NCBI GenBank assembly: GCA_963457665.1
Contig: OY735216.1
Span: forward strand, 41,301,294-41,365,293
DNA from: Thysanoteuthis rhombus
Lineage: Eukaryota; Mollusca; Cephalopoda; Oegopsida; Thysanoteuthidae
DNA: 64,000 nt
Direction of reading: 5' to 3'
Positions 57,590-64,000 of the stretch are shown here, piece by piece. Numbering within the stretch: the stretch's first letter is position 1; every line of letters begins with the position of its first letter. The translations under genes and the position numbers were made by a program. The notes under the pieces were generated by a model. That model was not told where the DNA came from and did no database searches. It saw only the letters and a program-made list of their open reading frames with translations.

Positions 57590-58412
57590 TGACAACGCTT
57601 GGAATAATGTTGTGATCCCAATTCAGAAGAAAATAAAATTGGACACCATTATCGTGCTTTTGATCCATAAGATCTTCATTTCCTCTGGGGATTTTACAGT
57701 TTTGAGAAAAAAACAAAACTTTTCGATGATTTTTCTTTCTTCTTCAAACGAATTTTTGGACATAAATAATAATTTCAGTAGGGTTGTAACCAGTGGAATA
57801 GCACAGACTCCCAGTTGCGCTTTAACAGATAGAAAGAGCATAAATATTAGAGCCAAGCCATAACGGAGGCTCTTTATGAGTAGAGGTATGTTTTTTTTAA
57901 CAACTAAAGAAATCGCGACCGTTACAAAACATGGAAATACAAGATTCTTGGCATAGAATGAAAATATTCTTACAATCTTTAAATTCCTTACTGCTTACAC
58001 TACAAAAAAGAATAATGTGACGATTAACATAGTCAAATAATTTAGCAAAGTTCAAATCAACTAGTCTCAGCACTAGTCGGATGTGGAAGCCTGCGATTAT
58101 AAACCAATCAAAATTCAGCTTGGCCTTGACTACAAATAATCACACCACGTTTGCCAAATTAGCGATTTCTCGGCTAGAGCTGGCTAATTTCTTCCAATTT
58201 AGCCAAAAGATATCTACGACAGCCAAAAATCTGGCTACTTGGAAAAGTATAATAAATAAATTTGGAAAATTATTTTGTTTACTGTTTTAGTTGAATTTAA
58301 CAACCAATTGCTTACTTTATTTACCGTAATTGAAGTAGTTCATGATATTTTAGCTGCCTCAATACACTCATTCGATGTGGACCATCTGGACAGTATGGAT
58401 ACCAAAGTAATT

Positions 58413-58415
<3 letters not shown>
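57590..58415. other. Non-coding stretch
   Basis: No gene or RNA is recognised. An open frame at 57570-57863 (plus) has no identifiable domain beyond the LINE relic at its start. Confidence 0.35.
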
Positions 58416-58418
<3 letters not shown>

Positions 58419-58462
<44 letters not shown>

Positions 58463-58587
58463 CAGATATAAGAACATTCTGACTTATATATATGTATATA
58501 TATTAGTATGATAATATATATATATATATATATGCGTAATGATATATATATTCAAACATTATCATATACGAACTCTAATATAATCAG

Positions 58588-58640
<53 letters not shown>
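58419..58640. repeat. (AT)n and (GT)n microsatellites
   Basis: AT runs at 58419-58460 and 58590-58620, then GT to about 58650. Confidence 0.93.
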
Positions 58641-58652
<12 letters not shown>

Positions 58653-58669
58653 GACATTATAAGATATAT

Positions 58670-59179
58670 GTATATATTATGTCATTGAAATAAAGTCTGA
58701 CTTTATCAGATACATTTATATACTGACATAATCATATGAACATATATTCTGACATAATCATATATACATATACATATACTGACAATCATATACACATATA
58801 CTGACAATCATATACACATATATATACTGACATAATCATACACACAAATATATACTGAAGTTATCATATACACGAATATTCACTGATGTAATCATATACA
58901 CGAATATATTCTGACGTAATCATATATACATATATTCTGACATAATCATATATATACATATAGATATTCTGACATAATCATATATAAACATATATATATA
59001 TTCTGACATAATCATATATATACATACATATATATATACATATTCTGACATAATCATATATATACATACATATATATATACATGTACGGAAACATGTATG
59101 GACTATTGACATATAAGGATTAATAAACCTTACCACCAAAAACTTCACTCCCGAGTCTGTATCACTCTCTAAAGTACAC

Positions 59180-59220
<41 letters not shown>

Positions 59221-59261
59221 TGACATAATCATATATATATATATATATATGTTCTGGCATA

Positions 59262-59324
<63 letters not shown>

Positions 59325-59376
59325 TCTGACAATCATATATAGACATATGTACATATATATATATTCTGACATAATC

Positions 59377-59414
<38 letters not shown>

Positions 59415-59593
59415 TCTGACATAATCATATATACGTATATATATATTCTGACATAATCATATATACATATATGTATATTCTGACATAATGATATGTATAT
59501 ATTTATTTTGAGCTAATCATATATATATATATATATATATTCTGACATATACATATGTATATATATATATAGATGAATATATTCAAACACAAT

Positions 59594-59673
<80 letters not shown>

Positions 59674-59693
59674 GATGAATATATTCAAACACA

Positions 59694-59738
<45 letters not shown>

Positions 59739-59817
59739 TGACATAATCATATATGCATATACGTATGTATTCTGACAATCATATGTGCAATATGTATATA
59801 TATATATATATATATAT

Positions 59818-59860
<43 letters not shown>

Positions 59861-60120
59861 CTGACATAATCATATGTACATATATATATATATTCTGACA
59901 TAATCATATACACACACATACATATTCGAACATAATCGTATATACATGTATATATTCTAACAAAATTACGTGTATACATATGTATATATATATAATATAT
60001 ATATATACACTGACATAATCATGTATATATTTGCTAACATAATCATGCATATATATAATCTAACATAACCAGATATACGTATATTCAGACATTATCAGAA
60101 ATATATATTTATATATAAGT
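58670..60120. repeat. Satellite array, TTCTGACATAATCATATA unit, about 35 copies
   Basis: The core CTGACATAATCATATA, or a one- to three-base variant (TCTGACAATCAT, TCAAACACAATCAT, CTAACATAATCAT), recurs about 35 times. Spacers of (TA)n/(CATA)n range from about 8 to over 80 bases. A unique island of about 100 bases interrupts it at 59085-59185. Confidence 0.92.
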
Positions 60121-60124
60121 ATAT

Positions 60125-60268
60125 ATGTTCGTATATTCAGACATCATATATATATATATGTATGTATATTCAGACATTATATATATATATGTATGTATAT
60201 TCAGACATTATATATATATATGTATGTATATTCAGACATTATATATATATATGTATGTATATTCAGAC

Positions 60269-60290
<22 letters not shown>
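60125..60290. repeat. 31-bp tandem repeat, GTATATTCAGACATTATATA
   Basis: Five units near 60132, 60167, 60197, 60228 and 60259, almost identical from the second on. The core resembles the adjoining CTGACATAATCAT satellite and may be a recently amplified variant of it. Confidence 0.92.
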
Positions 60291-60313
<23 letters not shown>

Positions 60314-60353
60314 TGACAATTACAACAATACATACACAGACACACGCACACAC

Positions 60354-60419
<66 letters not shown>

Positions 60420-60420
60420 A
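60290..60420. repeat. (AT)n/(CA)n/(GA)n microsatellite
   Basis: AT run, a CA segment at 60330-60355, a 50-base AT run, then GAGAGAGA at 60410-60418, ending about 20 bases from an RTE 3' tail. Confidence 0.93.
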
Positions 60421-60438
60421 AGACATTATAAGAATAAT

Positions 60439-61092
60439 ATCATCATCAGTCTTTAACATTTGTCGTTGGGCATATACCTTCTCCAAATTTGACACACTTC
60501 TGTATCGTGGGTGTTGCGGAGCGTATTATGTCTGAATCTGTCCAGTTTGTCTCTATTTTGTTATCTGCTGATCCCAGTCGCACTTGTGATCTCTGTGGAT
60601 CCATGTAATGGGTTCAGATGTCCATTGGTCTTCTGCCATTCTTGCAGCATGACCAACCCATTGCAATTTGAGTTTTCTAATGTATTTTTCCCCCTGATAT
60701 ATTGTGCTGTCTTGTGATCTCCGATTGCGAGATTTAGTATGATTCTTCCATGTGCACGCTGCATACTTCTCAGTTTGTGATTCAGTGTCTTGGTTAGGTT
60801 TCATGTTTTAGCTCCATAGGTGACAATCTCGAGGAAGCATTGGTTGTATACCCATCTTTTTAGGACTAATAGGATCTTGTTTGTGAAGGTTGAGCTTGCT
60901 CTGCCGAAAGCTCGACATCCTATTTGATTTCTCCTTTTGAGGATTTCATCAAGATTCGTTGTCTCAAGTTGATGTAGTGGTCTACTTTTTCTAGTTCTGC
61001 GTCTTCAATTTTGATTGTCATGTTCTCATTTCCGATGCGATTGTTGCTCATGGCTTTTGTTTTGCTGATGTTCATGTTTTAAGCCGACTTGC
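60439..61092 (-). pseudogene. RTE-type LINE 3' fragment (R6), antisense
   Basis: Read on the minus strand it begins near the motif-D region (AAACATGAACATCAGCAAAA) and continues through KVDHYINL, then a shifted frame with TYGAKT-like sequence, MQRAHGRIILNLAIGDHKTA and WQKTNGHLNPLHGSTEI to an ATGATGATAT tail at 60439. It is 5' truncated at about the same place as R5. Confidence 0.82.
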
Positions 61093-61099
61093 GAGGCCT

Positions 61100-62570
61100 A
61101 CATTTCATATTGACGCCTGTTTCCGGAGCTGACCCCTCTAGCTTCGCCTTTGGTCGTAGCTTACGTTTGTAAAAAGTGGGCAATTGAAAAACAAATCTTG
61201 TGCACAGTAGGGGCCCGTTCTCACATTATATTTACATTGCAAATAGGACACCCGCCTCTTAAGCATTGAAACATCGACTCAAAAAATTAATTGCGAAAAA
61301 ATTAAAAGAAAATTTCTATGAGGTGGGACCAAGGCATGTCAGGAATCCCGAGAGCTGCAAAGAGGAAAGCAATACGAACAATAACGGAAATAGCAGAGAA
61401 AGTAACCAGCTGGTTTGGGATCAAGTGAATGAGCAATTGGATAACTGCTGTTAGAAAGAAAAGAAAATTATCTGTATTTGCTCTTTACAGCTAGTGGACA
61501 GTTTATTGTCAAATTCCTAGTATTGTTCAGTTTTGACTGTTTTTGTTATTGATGACAATGATTTGACCGAAACCCAGTGATACCATGCACGAATAAGAGT
61601 AACGAACGCAAAAACTAATAACGAATTCATTCTCTCAACTCGGGTGGACTTGTTTAGCAAAGAATTGCAAATCTCATTTACAGGAACAACTAATAACAGA
61701 GTTGAAATTCAATACCTAATTTTGTAATAATATTGTATGGAAAATTAAATTATGTTTTATTTACTTTTTTGATTTTAGATTTTAATGGAGTGAGAGAGTT
61801 TAACCCTAGCGGAGCCAAGTTCATTTTTCTTTTATTTTTATTCATTTTTTTGTGGGGCGGGGAATGAAGAATGAGATGAAGAATCTTTCCTACTCCTTTG
61901 AAAAAAAAAACAACTTACCTGGTATTGCTAAAAATTGAAGCATAAGTTACCACCGGCGGTGTCGTTGTAAACTTTCTCCCCCCTTCCTTGTCGTCCGGAA
62001 CGAAATAGACGGAAACCAGGTGACTCGCGTCCCTTCCTTAAATGGAAAAAAAGCGATACCAAGGGAGATCAGGAAATTGCCTCCCATTGGTTGTGCTACT
62101 GCCAAATTTACATATGACTCGCAGATATATTCAGGACCACCTGGGTGACGATTAACAAGTGAGAAATACCATCTCCTAACCTGCAAGGGATCAAATAGAG
62201 GAGCCCGTAGGTGGCTGCTGCCTGGATGCAAGGCGGAATTTGATCAGTCATGGCTTGGGGAGGGGTCCAATGTTGGATGACCCCAAATCCCCAGATGACC
62301 CCAGCCAGATACATTACATCATTTACGAGGCATCCTGTATAATCTACGAGAAGTATCGTATGAAATAATTCTCTTAAAATAAGACACGTTTTACCTAATA
62401 AATATCTACACATACCTACATTTTATATCCGGTCAAAGTAAAATGCAAATCACCTTTTTTGATGGTATACAGTTGATAAATTTAATCATGGCCACTCTAT
62501 TTTAGCAGAGAAAAGCAACAACAAAAAACACGTCATTGCACTGATATCAAAAACACAATATCTCGCCATC
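61100..62570. other. Low-copy non-coding stretch
   Basis: No domain is recognised in the short frames at 61266-61454 (plus) or 61947-62413 (minus). 61960-62310 is GC-richer than its surroundings, with no RNA or repeat match elsewhere in the window. Confidence 0.4.
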
Positions 62571-62980
62571 ACAGTTACTAATCGAATAACCGTAGCGTCA
62601 ATATTTCACGTCATGTACAAAAATCTATCAAGAATAAATTTCATTCATGACTTCACTAGCGTTTCCCACAAAATTTTTTTCTAGAATAGAATAAAAAAAG
62701 CATCTAGAAAACATTAGATTCTGGAGAATCTAGATGTCATTAATGAACCCATCAAAATAATGCCCCAAAGGGTCAAATAAGCTTTATTTCTAGAAAGAAC
62801 ATTTTTAGAAGGTTCTAGTGGAGTACTGATGCCAATTTTCAAGTTTGTAGACAAAATGGTATGACCAGGAGCGCTGAAATACATGATCACATAAACACAC
62901 AAACACATAAACACACAAGCATATGCACATATGAAAAGGGATATAACCATTCGTCACCTTGTTGGCTACGGTTGTTCACT
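62560..62980 (+). mobile_element. MITE-like family M, copy 5
   Basis: It begins with CTCGCCATCACAGTTACTAA and AATAACCGTAGCGTCAAT, contains CATGACTTCACTAGCGTTTC, CTAGATGTCATTAATGAACC, GTGGAGTACTGATGCCAATT, a (CA)n/(AAACACA)n tract, and ends GTTGGCTACGGTTGTTCAC. The right-end motif is a perfect inverse of AACAACCGTAGC. Confidence 0.72.
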
Positions 62981-62984
62981 TGTA

Positions 62985-63870
62985 CATAGCCCTTGACCAT
63001 GTATTATGATTCGAATAAATATCATTCATTTTAGAGGAATACAACTTTTTATTTTCGAAAATATTTTTATAGTTCATTAATTAGTCTACAAATTAAATTC
63101 CAAGAATAGAGGTCTGCCGGAATATTTCCTTTGTAGAAATGGATCCTTGAATTTGTAAAGTTTCAAAGTCACTGTTCTATATCATGATTTATGACAAAAC
63201 AATCAGAAAGAGAGGAAGGGTATAATGCAAACACTCGAACAGGAAATTGGCAGGCACTAATCAAGTTCTGCTGTGTAGTGTGTATGTGTGTGTGTTCCCT
63301 GGTGGTCTGATTTGATTTAGGATGTTGGTACTCCGAGAAGAGAAATAAAGCGAGAAAGTAAATTGAGGTGGAATTTAAGTCGACGGGTGGGGTGAGGGAG
63401 AAACGAGCAGGGTGGGGCATGCAAAAAAAAAAAAAAAAAAAAAAAGAGTAAGAGTGAAACATAAAGATATCCACTGAAGGAAATCGCCAATGAGTGGGTA
63501 TGTGTTCCCTATTACTACTGCTGGTACTGATTCATCGTATTCCTAAATAATGACCATGCTCTATGTTGGTATATCGAACTGTGAAAATAAGGATAGTTTT
63601 ATTCAATTGAATATAGCTTTGTTGTCACTTAGACTCCCATGAGTCTTCCAGGTACTACATTGTTTAAGGGCTCCATCTCTAGATGTACAGTAACAGGTAT
63701 TTCACTAGTAATCAATCATTGGGTGTTACAATCTCATCTGTGTGATTTATATGGTATTGACTGGTTTGCTCTTCTGTTATCATTATTCGTTGTAAATTGA
63801 ACTGAACTACTTATTTTACCCCCGGAGCAAGGCAAAGGATCCAGCTCACAATTGCTATTCTTACTGACTG
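62985..63870. other. Non-coding stretch
   Basis: It has a poly(A) tract at 63423-63444. No gene or RNA is recognised. Confidence 0.4.
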
Positions 63871-63876
63871 ACTAGT

Positions 63877-63950
63877 CATGTCCAAATCGCGTCGGATACA
63901 CCGATTGCCGTGTGATCGCCGAGGTTGAGCAACGTGACCGCCTCGGAAGC
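63877..63950 (+). repeat. 5S rRNA-derived sequence, second clear head
   Basis: CATGTCCAAATCGCGTCGGA, TACACCGATTGCCGTGTGAT, CGCCGAGGTTGAGCAACGT then GACCGCCTCGG follows the 5' half of 5S rRNA in the order seen at 26.43-26.52 kb, with the middle C-box region deleted. Sequence to the window end (63951-64000) may be its body, which is cut off. Confidence 0.6.
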
Positions 63951-64000
63951 AGCCGGTGATTACGCGGAGATTTTCCTGTGGCCATCCAGGAAACCTCCTT

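Noticed and set aside
58978-60495. Open frames in the CTGACATAATCATATA satellite
   Set aside because: Repeat translations with no conserved protein feature.
60511-60804. Plus-strand hydrophobic frame
   Set aside because: It is the antisense shadow of RTE fragment R6.
61947-62413. Minus-strand frames of 94 and 101 codons
   Set aside because: They overlap in different frames, show no recognised domain and lack splice context.
1-64000. CRISPR arrays, bacterial operons or phage genes
   Set aside because: Tandem arrays here have TA/CA-rich spacers of variable length, not unique spacers of constant length. No cas-like or prokaryotic coding density is seen.

Overview
The window looks like animal genomic DNA, most likely from a coleoid cephalopod such as an octopus. 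The organism is an inference. It rests on one metazoan Wnt-antagonist exon, many tRNA-derived SINEs, 5S rRNA-like retroposons, 5'-truncated RTE-type LINE copies with GAT-repeat tails, and very long (AT)n/(CA)n arrays. I see no operons, bacterial genes, CRISPR arrays or viral genes.

Only one host coding segment is convincing: the first coding exon (6132 down to 5628, minus strand) of a secreted frizzled-related protein of the sFRP1/2/5 type. It encodes a signal peptide and a complete ten-cysteine frizzled domain and ends at a clean GTAAGC splice donor. The netrin-like 3' half is not visible, so positions 1-5627 are probably intron 1 of this gene. The sequence above 6132 holds its 5' leader and probable promoter, including a perfect NRF1-type palindrome at 6888-6899.

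The rest is non-coding or transposon-derived. From 7 to 12 kb there are dispersed repeats, a 46-bp-class minisatellite and a hairpin element. From 12.3 to 16.4 kb lies an unbroken block of TA/CA-rich tandem repeats. From 16.4 to 35 kb there is low-copy sequence with SINEs, a MITE-like family with five copies across the window, a 5S-derived retroposon, a 451-bp hAT-type element with target-site duplication, and the decayed 3' end of an RLE-type (R2-like) LINE. From 35 to 50 kb are five RTE-family pieces (one nearly open, with only three nonsense codons), a mariner 5' fragment and a head-to-head SINE pair. From 50 to 58 kb are a five-unit diverged satellite, a second 5S-SINE body, an antisense RTE copy, another hAT-like element and two elements with long inverted ends. 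From 58.4 to 60.4 kb is a satellite of about 35 units built on CTGACATAATCATATA. The last 3.6 kb hold another RTE copy, a MITE copy and a second clear 5S-derived head at the edge.

The transposon genes do not form a pathway with the sFRP gene. Most long open frames rich in Tyr/Ile/His/Cys are translations of (AT)n and (CA)n repeats and are not listed as genes.
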